Source: Eriocheir sinensis (lineage: Eukaryota; Arthropoda; Malacostraca; Decapoda; Varunidae). Taken from it: a stretch of 64,000 nucleotides of DNA. A program made the translations under genes and the position numbers. The stretch covers positions 10,231,804 to 10,295,803 of the forward strand of contig NC_066570.1 of assembly GCF_024679095.1 (NCBI RefSeq), given 5' to 3'. The notes under the pieces were generated by a model, which ran no database searches, was not told the DNA's origin, and worked only from the letters and a program-made list of their open reading frames with translations. Shown here piece by piece: positions 34,094 to 51,007 of this stretch (positions are counted from its first letter, which is position 1; the number at the start of each line of letters is the position of its first letter).

Positions 34094-34937
34094 CTTGGAC
34101 ACAGGAATTAGTAGCGATGTCAGTAAGTTCGCAGATGATACCAAGATCGGTAGAGTAATCCAATCAGACAGCGACGCTACCGTTCTCCAGGATGAGCTTG
34201 ACAGACTATATAATTGGGCGAGGAAGTGGCAGATGGAATTCAATGTCAGGAAGTGTAGCATTTTGAGTGTAGGTAGAATAACCCTTACACAATTACTCCT
34301 TAAATGACACTCCTCTAAGCAGGTCTGGGCGTGAGAGAGACTTAGGAGTCCTAGTGAGCGCTGACCTCCGTCCTAGGGCTCAATGCATTCAGGCTAAAAA
34401 TCGGGCAAACAGAGTACTAGGTTTCATCTCAAGGAGCGTGAGCAATAGGAGCGCTGAAGTCATCCTCAAACTTTACTTAGCACTAGTTCGACCTCATCTC
34501 GATTATGCAGTTCAGTTCTGGTCCCCCTATTATAGAATGGATATCAAGATGTTAGAATCTGTACAGAGGAGGATGACAAAGATGATTCAGGGGGTGAGAA
34601 ACTTGCTTTATGAAGACAGGCTGAAGCAGTTAAATCTACACTCTCTAGAAAGGCGAAGGTTGCGAGGAGACTTGATCGAAGTTTATAAATGGATGAAGGG
34701 ATTTAATAAAGGGGATGTCAATAAAATTTTGAGAGTGAAAGAGCCAGGTAGGACGCGTGGCAATGGTTTTAAGTTAGACAAATTCAGATTCAACAAAGAC
34801 ATAGGCAAGAATTGGTTCACCAATAGAGTGGTGGACGAATGGAACAGGCTTGGGAGCCATGTTGTGGGTGCCAATACCATAGATACATTCAAGAAGAGGT
34901 TAGATAAAGCCATGGATGGTGAGGTAAGGTGGGGTTG
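34090..34937 (+). pseudogene. CR1 A3 ORF2: RT catalytic box and C-terminal region
   Basis: Continues in new frames: FIIYINDLDTGISSDVSKFA followed by DDTKIG (catalytic DD), NWARKWQMEFNVRKCSIL, then after a slip near 34290 RERDLGVLVSADLRPRAQ, KNRANRVLGFISRSVSN, RPHLDYAVQFWSPYYRMD and FTNRVVDEWNRLGSHVV, to a natural stop at 34935. Confidence 0.88.
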
Positions 34938-35001
34938 AGTGTACAGGAGCTGCCTTGTATAGGCCAACCGGCCTCTTGCAGACTCCTTACGTTCTTATGT
35001 T

Positions 35002-36081
<1,080 letters not shown>

Positions 36082-36155
<74 letters not shown>
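36082..36155. repeat. (TA)n microsatellite
   Basis: Right half of the TA array split by the hAT-type element. Confidence 0.95.
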
Positions 36156-38160
<2,005 letters not shown>

Positions 38161-38161
38161 G

Positions 38162-40281
<2,120 letters not shown>

Positions 40282-40376
40282 ACGACAACGCCCACCGCCC
40301 CGTGTTCCCCGGCTGCCAGTCCTACGACGACATCCACGTGACGGAGAACGTGACGGCTGGCAGCCCCGTCCTCCTG
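40282..40376 (+). CDS. Cadherin exon 1 in window: EC linker and start of an EC repeat
   Basis: First of eight plus-strand exons of a large cadherin, a membrane adhesion protein built of calcium-binding extracellular (EC) repeats. It reads DDNAHRPVFPGCQSYDDIHV then TENVTAGSPVLL: the end of the calcium-binding linker (xDNAxxPxF) and the first strands of the next repeat with the VTEN/E motif. Acceptor ccacccag (40274-40281), donor gtaaaa at 40377; it starts with two bases of a codon and ends in phase 0. The domain is not completed by the next exon, which starts about 45 residues further into an EC repeat. The gene extends beyond this exon to the left. Specific cadherin not identified; large invertebrate cadherins such as CadN, Fat-like or Cad87A types are the comparisons to make. 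Confidence 0.75.
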
Positions 40377-40391
40377 GTAAAATAGATAGAT

Positions 40392-40618
<227 letters not shown>

Positions 40619-40706
40619 GAATATCCTTTGCAATATGTCATCATTCTTGGAGTTTCATATTTTCCCTTCTCCTCACCTTCATCTTCCTTTACCTCTTGCC
40701 CGCCAG

Positions 40707-40850
40707 CGCCTGGACCGTGACGGCGAGGACAAAGAGTTCTTCCTGACGGTCATCGCGAAGGACAGTGGCTTGCAGCCCCGCCAGACGTCGTGTTCCTTCA
40801 GGGTCGTGGTGGAGGACGTTAACGACAACCCGCCCGTGTTTGACCTGCCG
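40707..40850 (+). CDS. Cadherin exon 2: second half of an EC repeat and calcium linker
   Basis: 48 codons, phase 0 at both ends. RLDRDGEDKEFFLTVIAKDS holds the LDRE-like calcium site and the F strand, and RVVVEDVNDNPPVF holds the DxNDNxP linker that binds calcium between repeats. Acceptor cttgcccgccag, donor gtgagt. Clear cadherin signature. Confidence 0.9.
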
Positions 40851-41851
40851 GTGAGTTGACGGCTTCCTGGGGCGGCTGCGGGAGGAGCTTGAAGGACGGT
40901 GCCTGTAGGGGTAGGCTTCTGTTTGCTGAGAGTAAAGGGTATGAAGACGAAAGGGTAAAACTATAATCTACAACAAACTTACAAAAAGGATAAATATATA
41001 GCAACGGGAGGACCTTAAAAAGCACACTCGCAGGGATAGACGACTTTTTGTTGAAGAGTAATAGGTACTAAGTCGATAAACTAACACTGAAAACTGCAAC
41101 AACCCGACGAAAAGGACCAAAATAAAGGAACGGGAGGACATTAAAGTACACGTGCATAGGTAGGCTTCTGTTTGTTGAGAGTAAAAGTTATCAATTAAGA
41201 CAAAAGGATAAAACTGAAAACTACAACGATCCTGCGTAGAAGACAAAAATATAGTAAGGGGAGGATCTTGAATGACACTGCCGACGCCGATTAGTTTATG
41301 TTTGTTGAGAGTAAAAGATAGAAAGGCGAGAATAAATCTTCGAAAACTGCAACGACCAAACAAAGAGGACAAAAATACAGTAATAATAATTGGGAACTTG
41401 CATGAGTCTTTGAACACAGATGAGACATAAAACATGGAAGGATTAATTTATGGTTTAGTAAATACGAGACAATTCATTTATAGCAGAGGATGAAAAGTTG
41501 GCCACCAGGAAAATTACGAGCAAGAGGAAAGGTGGGCCGTCGTGAAGGCATCGCCCAGACACGTCGCATTTGATCGAGGGAAATGGATGGCCCACATATC
41601 TTAGTGCGACTTCGCGAAAGTTGGTTAGACGGGCCTTCTTGCGGGGTCGTTAAGATGAAGTTTTGGGCCCCGGGAACACGTGCTGCTTTTGTCCGAGCTG
41701 CATAACTTATAATGGGGGAATGGGCGTAGTTTGAAGTGCCTTATAGTTTAGTTATATCTTGATTGTCTCTGGAGATTAACACAGAGGTGAGATTTAATTA
41801 AGACTTGAAGGATGCACTGACTCAGAATTTGTAAGTATTTCGAAAAGGGCT

Positions 41852-41902
<51 letters not shown>

Positions 41903-42180
41903 TGGATTGTAAAATTAAACCCTCGCTGAAGTATTGGATCGGGAATAATTTAGTTGAATGCTGTTTTTATGGAGTGGGAGTCAAAGGTGGTAGGAGGGTC
42001 GCAATCTCTTAAAGAAGAAGTACTATATATGTATAGCCCCAGAGGGATATTGTGCCTGATTGATTTAGATAGTGATTTATTGCTACTGAGTCTGAAGGTC
42101 ACCAGGTCATCTCGATCCGACTCAAATACTAGCGAGGTCGTCCAGAGGAAGTACCTGTGGAGGTGAGGGAGAACTATTCG

Positions 42181-42212
<32 letters not shown>

Positions 42213-42419
42213 GTTCTTTAGTCCTCTTGCTAATAATGTTTTTTGCGACTAAAAGTTTACTGAATCACCTTTATTTTTGGTTGGGTTGAGGCTGATATTC
42301 TGTGTATTATGTGGACAAAACCGCATTATACAGATATATCCATCAACACAGAACAGCTGGAGGAATACTGAGAAAAAGAACGCTGATGAAAGGGTGCATA
42401 AATAATTTTGCTGTGATCA

Positions 42420-42480
42420 AACACACACACACACACACATACCGGCGTGCGATATGTGTGTGTGTGTGTGTGTGTGTTTG
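42420..42480. repeat. (CA)n-(GT)n inverted microsatellite
   Basis: About ten CA units, the core taccggcgtgcgatat, then about eleven GT units. The arms are complementary, so either strand can form one long hairpin. Confidence 0.9.
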
Positions 42481-42499
42481 TGTTTGTGTGATTTTGGCA

Positions 42500-42655
42500 G
42501 TAGCCTACCCAGAGATCTTGTGACCTCCATGCTCATTCGTGGAGGGTATAGGCTGGCGATCGCGGGTTTATCGCGTGATCAGATAATGGTGAATTACACA
42601 CAACTCTCGCGTGGTGCAGTGATTTAAGCGCTCGGCTTGCCTGGGTCACCCCCTT
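42500..42655. repeat. SINE-like repeat, copy 1
   Basis: Shares with 53060-53185 the series gagatc, atgctcatt, gggta, ggctggcgat/gctggcgaaa, cgtgatcag and gtgaattacaa. Here it is followed by gcgtggtgcagtgatttaag, a box A-like tRNA head. Probably a SINE family distinct from 23850-24133. Confidence 0.6.
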
Positions 42656-42680
42656 CACAACATGTTCCTTCCCACAACAG

Positions 42681-42875
42681 CGGTACGAGCAGACGCTGGC
42701 CACAGACCACAACCCGGCCACCCCGGTGCTCAGGGTCTCCGCCTCTGACCGGGACACAGGTGAGAATGCAAGAATCAATTACCACCTTGAGGGGCACCCG
42801 AACCACCTGGAGTTCTTCTACCTAGAGCCTCTGACAGGCGTTCTCACCCTAAAGCGACCTCTTCAACCGACTATG
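42681..42875 (+). CDS. Cadherin exon 3: first two thirds of the next EC repeat
   Basis: 65 codons, phase 0 to 0. Joined to exon 2 it gives VFDLP then RYEQTLATDHNPATPVLRVS, ASDRDTGENARINYHLEG (the DxDxGxN calcium motif) and FFYLEPLTGVLTLKRPLQPTM. Acceptor tcccacaacag, donor gtgagt. Intact cadherin coding. Confidence 0.9.
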
Positions 42876-43329
42876 GTGAGTACTGCAAGGGCGGCGGACG
42901 AAGAGGGAGGAGGGAGATAAGGGTGACGGTTCATGGGAGGCGGCCTGAGAACGGAGGTGAAGAGAAGGAGAGGATGATGGATGGAAGAAGGGAGAGGTCA
43001 GAGGGCAGAGGAAAGGGTGAAAAGGAGGGAAGAAGAGGAGTGTTATGGAAGGAAGTGTTGTGTATAGGGCTTGTGGTTTTATATCAAGTCACATTGGTAT
43101 GGTACTTGTTTTTAATAGATAATGTGACGAGTAGAGATACAGAATAATGCATAACTAGTTACATGCAGAGAATGTATTGGCAGTTGGCAGACACATTGAT
43201 AGAATGAAAGTAACATGATAGGGAAAAAGATAGATATTTAGTTTCGTTGTAATGATTGGCAAGCAATAAATATTGATAAATTGATAGACAGATACGAATA
43301 CATAGATAGAAAAAGAAAGAGAAAGACAG

Positions 43330-43333
<4 letters not shown>

Positions 43334-43374
<41 letters not shown>
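43334..43374. repeat. (GA)n microsatellite
   Basis: About 20 GA units in the cadherin intron. Confidence 0.95.
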
Positions 43375-43377
<3 letters not shown>

Positions 43378-43559
43378 ACGGAATCAATGAGAATTTCAGG
43401 CAAAGGTCGTGAAAAGAGCGACTCTTAGTGTGCTAATAATCATATTGGAATTTCGAAGGTTACGGAGTGGCATCTGGACCGACTCAAAGGTCACGCACAT
43501 TAAATTTTCTGATGCATATTTTGATTTTTTTTTTTTAATATTTCTCTATTTTTGTGTTC

Positions 43560-43960
43560 ATTCTCTTCGTCTGGTTCCTTGATTCCTTGATTCTTGTTTT
43601 CTCTTTTCTCGGCTCCTTGATTTCTTCCTCTTCGTCTGGTTCCTTGATTCCTTGATTCTTGTTTTCTTTCTTCTCGGCTCCTTGATTTCTTCCTCTTCGT
43701 CTGGTTCCTTGATTGCTTGCTTCTCTTTTCCTGTTTTCTTTCTTCTCGGCTCCTTGATTTCTTCCTCTTCGTCTGGTTCCTTGATTGCTTGCTTCTCTTT
43801 TCCTGTTTTCTTTCTTCTCGGCTCCTTGATTTCTTCCTCTTCGTCTGGTTCCTTGATTGCTTGCTTCTCTTTTCCTGTTTTCTTTCTTCTCGGCTCCTTG
43901 ATTTCTTCCTCTTCGTCTGGTACCTTGATTGCTTGCTTCTCTTTTCCTGTTTTCATCCTC
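43560..43960. repeat. 72-bp tandem repeat, about five units
   Basis: Pyrimidine-rich units containing ctcggctccttgatttcttc and ttcgtctggttccttgatt. The minus strand reads as a Lys/Glu repeat (TGKEKQAIKEPDEEEEIKE), but the context is a cadherin intron, so this is treated as non-coding. Confidence 0.9.
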
Positions 43961-44511
43961 CTCGTCTCTTTCCTTGATTCCTAGCTTTTCTATTTTTGTT
44001 TTCTTTCTCTTCGTCTACTTCCTTGTTTCCTGTTTTTTTCTTTTCCTTCCTTTCTTCTCTGCCTCTTTATTTCTTCTTTTTTTCCGCCCGATCTCCTGTC
44101 TTGCTTCCTAACTTTTTTTCTTCTTTTTTTCTTTTTACTTTCTTGCTTCTCTGCTTTATTTGTTTGTTTCTTCGTCTTTCTTTTTCTGTCTTATCCCTCT
44201 CCTTCCTTCGTCCCTTCCTCTCTGCTTTCCTCTCATTCTTCCATCTTCCATTCATCCTTCAGCTTTTCCTTTATTTCCTTTGTGTCTTCTTTCACATTTC
44301 CTTCATTCCATCCTTTCTATGTTTTATTCTTTCCATCCCATCCTTCCCATTTTCCCTTTCTTCGTTCATCACCCCCCCCCCCCCCAGGCAAACTCCCAGA
44401 CCTTCCTCGTTTGTTTGTTTCTCTTCTTCCTTCGCCCCATCCTCTCTGCTTTCCTTTCATTCTTCCATCTTTTTTCCTTCAACTTGTGTTTTATTTTCTT
44501 TCTTTCCCCTT

Positions 44512-45465
44512 TCATATTTCCTTCATTCCATCCTTCCCATTTTCCTTCATTCCATCCTTCCCATTTTTCTTCTTTCCATCCTTCCCATTTTCCTTCATTC
44601 CATCCTTCCCATTTTCCTTCATTCCATCCTTCCCATTTTTCTTCTTTCCATCCTTCCCATTTTCCTTCATTCCAGCCTTCCCATTTGCCTTCATTACATC
44701 CTTCCCAATTTTCTTCTCTCCATCCTTCCCATTTTCCTTCATTCCATCCTTCCCATTTTCCTTCATTCCATCCTTCCCATTTTTCTTCTTTCCATCCTTC
44801 CCATTTTCCTTCATTCCATCCTTCCCATTTTCCTTCATTCCATCCTTCCCATTTTTCTTCTCTCCATCCTTCCCATTTTCCTTCATTCCATCCTTCCCAT
44901 TTTCCTTCATTCCATCCTTCCCATTTTTCTTCTATACATCCTTACCATTTTCTTCATTCCATCCTTCCCATTTTCCTTCAGTCCATCCTTCCCATTTTTC
45001 TTCATTCCATCCTTCCCATTTTTCTTCTGTCCATCCTTCCCATTTTCCTTCATTCCATCCTTCCCATTTTCCTTCATTCCATCCTTCCCATTTTCCTTCA
45101 TTCCATCCTTCCCATTTTTCTTCTCTCCATCCTTCCTATTTTTCTTCATTCCATCCTTCCCATTTTCCTTCATTCCATCCTTCCCATTTTCCTTCATTCC
45201 ATCCTTCCCATTTTCTTCTTTCCATCCTTCCCATTTACTTCTTTCCATCCTTCCCATTTTCCTTCATTCCATCCTTCCCATTTTCCTTCATTCCATCCTT
45301 CCCATTTTCCTTCATTCCATCCTTCCCATTTTCCTTCATTCCATCCTTCCCATTTTCCTTCATTCCATCCTTCCCATTTTCCTTCATTCCATCCTTCCCA
45401 TTTTCCTTCATTCCATCCTTCCCATTTTTCTTCATTCCATCCTTCCAGTTTCCCTTTCTTCCTTC
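44512..45465. repeat. 24-bp tandem repeat, about 40 units
   Basis: Unit ttccttcattccatccttcc followed by catt, with variants (cttctttcca, cttctctcca). Purely pyrimidine plus A on the plus strand. It ends at the acceptor of the following cadherin exon. Confidence 0.95.
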
Positions 45466-45480
45466 CCCCCCCCCCCTTAG

Positions 45481-45665
45481 GCCAACACCCAGATCTTCCA
45501 CGTGCGGGTGCAGGCGGTGGAGGCACGCCGTCCCTGTGGTCCACGGCGCCAGTCACGATCAGGTGGTGTCCTCGGGGAGCTGCCACTACTGTGGTCGGCC
45601 AACACCCTGGCAGCCTGCCATCCCGGAGAACACCACAGAGAACACGGAGGTGGTGGTGCTGTGAG
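45481..45665 (+). CDS. Cadherin exon 4: end of one EC repeat and start of the next, frame-damaged
   Basis: Acceptor ccccccttag; donor gtgagg at 45666. Starts in frame with exon 3 as ANTQIFHVRVQAV, an EC F strand. The expected continuation GTPSLWSTAPVTIR lies one frame over, and WQPAIPENTTENTEVVVL (start of the next EC repeat) lies another frame over. The last codon before the donor needs one more base. Three single-base deletions (about 45520, 45562 and 45660) explain this and leave the exon in phase (185 nt) with both neighbours. Read without correction it stays open but loses cadherin character. Either consensus errors or decay; the exon identity itself is solid. Confidence 0.75.
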
Positions 45666-45669
45666 GTGA

Positions 45670-45935
45670 GGGCAGGGGAGGGAGGAAGGGAGATGAGAGG
45701 GAGAAAATGCGGGTGGTGGTACTGTGTGAGAGGTGAGGGGAATGGAAGGGAAGAGGTACGTAGGGTACGGGAGGAGAGGGGAAAAAAGGAAAAGGGAGGG
45801 AAGGACTGAAAATATGGGTGGTGGCGTTGCGTGCGAGATGAGAGGTAGGGGAGGGGAGAGAAAGGGAAGGGAGAGGAGGGAAGGAGAGGGGAGGAAAGGG
45901 GAGGGGGGAACACATAGGTGGTGGTGGTGTGTTTG
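45670..45935. repeat. Imperfect purine-rich repeats after cadherin exon 4
   Basis: Units share gtggtggt, gtgtg(a/c)gag, gaggggagg and gaaggga; three or four copies of about 85 bp, derived in part from the exon end (ggtggtggtgctgtgaggtgag). Confidence 0.6.
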
Positions 45936-46632
45936 TGAGTGAGGGGTGCAGTAACAGAGCCCTCAAAATAAATTATGTCTTTGAATGTAGTAAGGGACAT
46001 GCATTGCAGACGAATAGGGGGTCAAAGTCGTAGCTGAAGTGAGGGCAAAGTGAGAAGAAAAAAAACCCTCAATGGGACAATGCCGGAGCTACAATAAAGG
46101 GACTCCGTTGTGATTACAAAAGCAAAACAAGAACCAAAACAAACATCACCTACTACTACAGTGCCTCTTAAGATCGCAGACGTGAAGGAACGCCAATAGG
46201 TTGAAATCTCACAGACTCACAGTGAAGAAACAAAACTCTCAGGCGTTTTGACAGATGCTGTAACTCCAAAACTGATATGGCGAGGATAGTGGGAGTGTAG
46301 AGGCGAGTGTCAACCCGTACCATTGGGGGCCGGGGCGTTATGATTCCCATTAAGAGAGTGAATGTGTCATCAGCTGGCGGGTCGTGGCAGATTGGTTCCT
46401 GTCACGTGGGGATGGTGGCGGCGGAGGCTGGCAGGGTGGTTATTTTCCCGCCATCCCCAGAACCATTTCCTGGCCTCGCTGCTCGTGGCGTTTAAAAAGA
46501 AAAGAGGAAGAGCTGGCGCCGGGAAGGCAGAGGGGAATGACGGGCTGGTGGTGACGTCTGACGTTTGTCTGACAAAGGAACACTGGAATAGATGCTGTGA
46601 TGGATGCTGGAAACATTATTATTGGTGTGTAA

Positions 46633-46850
<218 letters not shown>

Positions 46851-46909
46851 ATCCTTACACAGCACTTATCCCCGCCTCTGTTCTTTCTATTATTTTTTTT
46901 CTGTTCTAG

Positions 46910-46999
46910 ATCGAACCTCGCGGACTCTCCCAGTGTTTACTTCACTCTCGTGAACGGCGACACGCCGGACACCAACTCCGAGGGCACATTTGCCATCAG
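46910..46999 (+). CDS. Cadherin exon 5: strands of an EC repeat
   Basis: Reads SNLADSPSVYFTLVNGDTPD then TNSEGTFAI, the B-C-D region of an EC repeat continuing from the PENTTEN start in exon 4. Acceptor ctgttctag, donor gtgagt. Begins with the last base of a codon and ends with two bases (ag). Confidence 0.82.
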
Positions 47000-47387
47000 G
47001 TGAGTACTCGCCAGCGTAATGGGTTTTCACTGTGTTATTGCAGTTTCTGTAATGGATTTTTTTTTTTAAGTTGGCTTATTTTTATTTACCTATTCACCCT
47101 ACGATATAGTTATTTTAATATTTTTGTGGTATCCCAACTACGTTGCATGTGATCTCTCCTATTATCAGAGTATAATTTACTAATCCTACCTTTTGTGCTT
47201 CAAATATTAAAGTCTATTCATTTAATGAATGTGCCCCATTTTATCTCTTGTGTATTTTCCCCTCATACTCTATATCAAAATACTTTTCAGTTAAATTTCC
47301 CTATATTTCAATCGTTTTATGTTTTTTTTCTACCCGTGCTCCGTTTTTATCTGTCCCTCCACGTCACCGCTCTTCTCCCTCCCTCAG

Positions 47388-47511
47388 AAGACGGCTGCCT
47401 GACCAGCAAAGCTCTGTCTGCGGGGAGAGCGCCGGCGTCACCGTCTTCGTGGCCACGCGAACCCTCGACTACGAGTTCGTCCAGCTTTACAAACTCAACC
47501 TGCAGATTGTG
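47388..47511 (+). CDS. Cadherin exon 6: LDYE region of the same EC repeat
   Basis: Reads CGESAGVTVFVATRTLDYEF then VQLYKLNLQIV: the LDxE calcium-binding element and F strand. Acceptor ccctccctcag, donor gtgagt. The first base completes the exon 5 codon; it ends in phase 0. A neighbouring frame (EDGCLTSKALSAG) also looks cadherin-like at the start, so a small frame slip near 47400 is possible. Confidence 0.82.
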
Positions 47512-47994
47512 GTGAGTGGCCGGCCGAGAGTTGGCGTAGCAGTTGCCTTAATATGAAGTAACAAGTATACTCCCACCACTGCGAGTTTGTCCAGACCTAC
47601 AGACTTTACCTGCAAGTAGTGAATGGCACCGATGTAGTGTAGTAACTCTAGCTGTCCAAGCTCAAGCTGTGGCTAGTGATGAGTGGACGGCGGAGACGCG
47701 GCGCAGTTGTCGTTGGTAGCAATATGACAAGACTAGTCGATGAGGTTACTTTTCCTCCTGTCTTTGTATGTCTATCTAGATTCATGTATGTATAATATTT
47801 ATGGATGTATGCGTGTACGTTACAGGGACACAACACATTGGCAATCAAACTAAAAGAAAAGCAACTCCATGAATCACGTATAATCACTAAATCACTCTTT
47901 AACGATATTTTTTTTGTGTGTGTGACTTCCAAGTTTTTTCGTTGTATCATATTCGCCCATAATCACAGAACTCCTAACCCCTGCGTTGCCGCAG

Positions 47995-48165
47995 AACGAG
48001 CGCAACGCCCGCCTGGAGCAGCAGGTCTTGGTCACCATTGTGGACGTGAACGACAACGCGCCGCTGCTGCAGCCCTTCGACGGCGCGGTGCTGGAGAACA
48101 CGGACAGCACGCTCATCACCACCATCCAGGCCGTGGACAAGGACGCCTCCCCAGAGTACAGGAAG
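47995..48165 (+). CDS. Cadherin exon 7: calcium linker and start of next EC repeat
   Basis: 57 codons, phase 0 to 0: NERNARLEQQVLVTIVDVND then NAPLLQPF, with the DVNDNAP linker, and GAVLENTDSTLITTIQAVDK then DASPEYRK with the LEN and DxD motifs. Acceptor gttgccgcag, donor gtgtgt. Confidence 0.92.
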
Positions 48166-49395
48166 GTGTGTGAATCCCTCCACACTCTGCCTCCTCCAAC
48201 CCTTCCACCCCCGCCCCCCCTGCGTCCTCCTGGCTCTCCCCCCGGCCTCGTCCAGGCTCTCCACCCCTGCCTCCTCCAGTCTCCACCCCCTTCCTCCCTC
48301 TTCCCCTCATCGCCGTGAACACCTCCCCGAAGTACAGACTAACTTGTGACTCCCAAATGGCCTGTCTCCCCTTCTTCCGGCTCCGAATCCCCTCTGCTTT
48401 CCTCCTCTTCTCTCCTTAAACCCCTACTTCTACCCCTCATTCCCTCGACGCCCCTTCTTCACCCCCTCCCTCGTCCTCTTCCTCCTCCTCCCTCCAGGTT
48501 CTGCTTAACCCCAGGTCCTTCCCCTTCGTGTCTCTATCATCTTTCTAATATTGATATGTCCATCACCTCCTCCCATCCTGGCTCAGACAGGATGATCAAT
48601 TCCCCCTGCCATCTAGCCATGGCTCTGCTGCTATGCCTTTTACCTTCACCTCGCCTTACCTGCCACTACTTTTCTCCCTTCACCTCACCTTTCTTCCTAC
48701 TACTCCTTCCCCTGCCACCTCACCTGCTCCTTCCTCCTTATACCATACTCCTCTTTCCGTGTCTACTTTACCCGATACTTCTCACCTTACCTGCTGTTAC
48801 TTCTTCCTTCTCCACCTCGCCATACCTACTACTGCTCCTTCCCCCTACACCATACCTGCTACCACTACTTCCACATCCACCTTACCTGCTATTTCCCTTT
48901 TCACCTTCCCTGCTACTACGTCTTCCTTCTTCACCTTACCTTACCTGCTGATGCCCGTCCCCTCTCCACCTCACCTTCTACCGTCCTCCGCCCTTCTACC
49001 CTATTTGCCACTACTCCTTCCCCTTCCACCTTACCATCTCCTACCCCTTCCTTCCCTCCACCTTAAATCTTTCATATTTAGTGTCATTTCCATGGCAGGA
49101 GTGAGGGAAGGGTGTGGGTATGTGCATGTCGTCTTGGTGAATTGCTGGGTCTGCCGCCGCGATGGATGGCAGGATTAAACACATTTGCCACAACAGGGAA
49201 TCGATGCGAGGACGGATGGAAGGGTGGACGGACAGGGAAGGGAAGTCAAAGGTAGGAAAGGTAAGGTAAGGGGAGGTATACGTGTCCATGGGGTGGGGTT
49301 CGTCGTGGCGAAACTAATGACACAGCTGCGGTCTCCCACTAGTCAATGGCTTGTATAATGGGCCATTCACTGACCACCTTCCTCCACCCTGATAC
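48166..49395. other. Cadherin intron; pyrimidine-rich, no exon seen
   Basis: C/T-rich sequence to about 49080 with repeated ccttcacctca, tacctgctacta and ccttccccctccacc phrases; long Pro/Leu/Ser open frames are compositional. The last part leads into a CR1-like insertion. Confidence 0.65.
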
Positions 49396-50940
49396 AATAT
49401 GGTGAAATTCTTCGAAGAAAATAATATAATAAATAATTCGCAACATGGCTTCCGTAGTAAACGTTCGTGTTTGACTAACTTACTTGATTTTTTTCACTAT
49501 ATTTTTGAGGTGTTCGATGAAAGCAGATCAGTAGATATCATATATCTGGATTTTCAAAAGGCATTTGATAAGGTCCCCCACCAACGATTGCTCAGCAAAC
49601 TACTGGCGCACGGTATCTCGGGTAACATTCACAATTGGCTTGCGGACTGGCTCTCTGAGCGGAAACAGAGAGTAGTTCTAAACGGTGTTACATCTAACTG
49701 GCTCGATGTCAAAAGTGGCGTACCTCAAGGATCAGTGCTTGGCCCCATGCTCTTCTTAATTTATGTTAATGATATCGATGATGGGCTCATTTGCAAAGTA
49801 TCAAAATTTGCTGATGACACAAAAATTGCTAGTAAAGTAACTGCGATACTCGACGAAGAAGCTTTACAATCAGATATAGATCGACTTGCACGTTGGGCCA
49901 ATCAATGGCAAATGAAATTTAACGTTGAGAAATGTAAAGTGTTGCACATCGGAAAAAATAACAATCGCGTTCGGTACGTAATGAATGGCCAACAACTTTC
50001 TGCAGTAAGTAAAGAAAAGGATCTTGGAATCACTATATCAAGCGATTTAAAGCCCGGTCAGCATTGTTCAGAGGTAGTTAAAACTGCAAACAAATTGGTT
50101 GGCTTCATCGGACGAGTCTTTAATAATAAATCGGAAAAAGTAATATTAGAACTGTATAATTCGTTGGTTCGACCCCGTCTAGAGTACTGTGTACAGTTTT
50201 GGTCTCCCTACTACAGAAAAGACATAGAAAAGTTGGAACGGGTCCAACGAAGAGTAACAAAGATGATTCCTAGGTTGAGAAATTTGTCATATGAACAAAG
50301 GCTTAAAGAAGTAAATTTATTCAGCCTATCAAAACGAAGAATGCGAGGCGATCTAATAGAAGTGTTTAAAATGTTTAAAGGATTCAGTGATATTAATGCG
50401 GAAGATTACAATTGATCGATCAAATAGAACAAGAAGAAATCACAATTTGAAGATAAGTGGTAAAAGATTATCGTCGCACGAAGCTAAACACTTCTTCTTC
50501 AATCGAGTTGTTAATGTTTGGAACTCTCTACCTTGTGATGTCGTTGATAGTACAACAGTTACGGCCTTCAAGAATAGATTAGACAAGTGTTTTGAATCCA
50601 ACCAGCAACTAAGATATTACTCATTGTCGTAATAACGTTAAGTTCTTTCGAATACTGGTGTCCTTGTCCGCTTTTATGGCCTGGTTAGTGGTAGCAGTAA
50701 TGGTAGTTCTTTCCTCTTTCCTACATAAATTCCATGCAGTTTTTCCATGCTGCATGGTTCTTTTTCCTTTCCTGCCAGCTTTGGCTGGAGGGATGGGGGG
50801 GTGGGGAGGAGCCTTCGCCTTTGCTGTCCTTCATCTTCCACCTTTGATTAGATAGTTAGTGTAGCTTGTCACAAACAACCTCGTAAGGACCAGCAGGTCT
50901 GCTGTTGTTTGTTCTTCCTTTGTGTTCCTTTGTGTTCCTG
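49396..50940 (+). mobile_element. CR1-like copy A4, 5-prime truncated, in a cadherin intron
   Basis: Begins inside RT at FFEENNIINNSQHGFRSKR and runs through the RT core, C-terminal region, UTR and a tail of two to three copies of ttcctttgtg (50911-50940). Same orientation as the cadherin gene. A subfamily related to copy A1, with a different tail. Confidence 0.9.
49399..50415 (+). pseudogene. CR1 A4 reverse transcriptase (C-terminal two thirds)
   Basis: 338 open codons: SQHGFRSKRSCLTNLLDFF, IIYLDFQKAFDKVPHQRLL (catalytic D), SGVPQGSVLGPMLFLIYVN, VSKFADDTKIASKV (catalytic DD), MKFNVEKCKVLHIGKNNN, KEKDLGITISSDLKPGQH, RPRLEYCVQFWSPYYRKD and RRMRGDLIEVFKMFKGFSD. One frameshift near 50395 leads into a last piece (50387-50630) with FNRVVNVWNSLPCDVVDST. 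The long intact frame suggests a recent insertion. Confidence 0.9.
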
Positions 50941-51007
50941 ATGATGGGAACGATTTGTCAGTGCGTGGTGGAAATGTTTCATCCTTCCAGCCTTGACGTA
51001 GCAGGGT

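Larger units (their letters stand above)
40851..42680. other. Cadherin intron; degenerate repeats, CA array and a SINE-like unit
   Basis: 40860-41440 holds imperfect repeats of about 125 bp (tgtttgttgagagtaaa, gggaggaccttaa, cgaggacaaaaata). A CA array lies at 41853-41900, a poly(T) at 42181-42209, and a CA/GT palindrome and SINE-like sequence at 42420-42660. No exon seen. Confidence 0.65.

Noticed and set aside
41954..42166. 70-codon frame in a cadherin intron
   Set aside because: No splice-site fit and no similarity recognised.
43996..45809. Very long open frames (about 500 codons) on both strands
   Set aside because: Products of a 24-bp pyrimidine repeat whose length is a multiple of three; it lies in a cadherin intron next to a splice acceptor.
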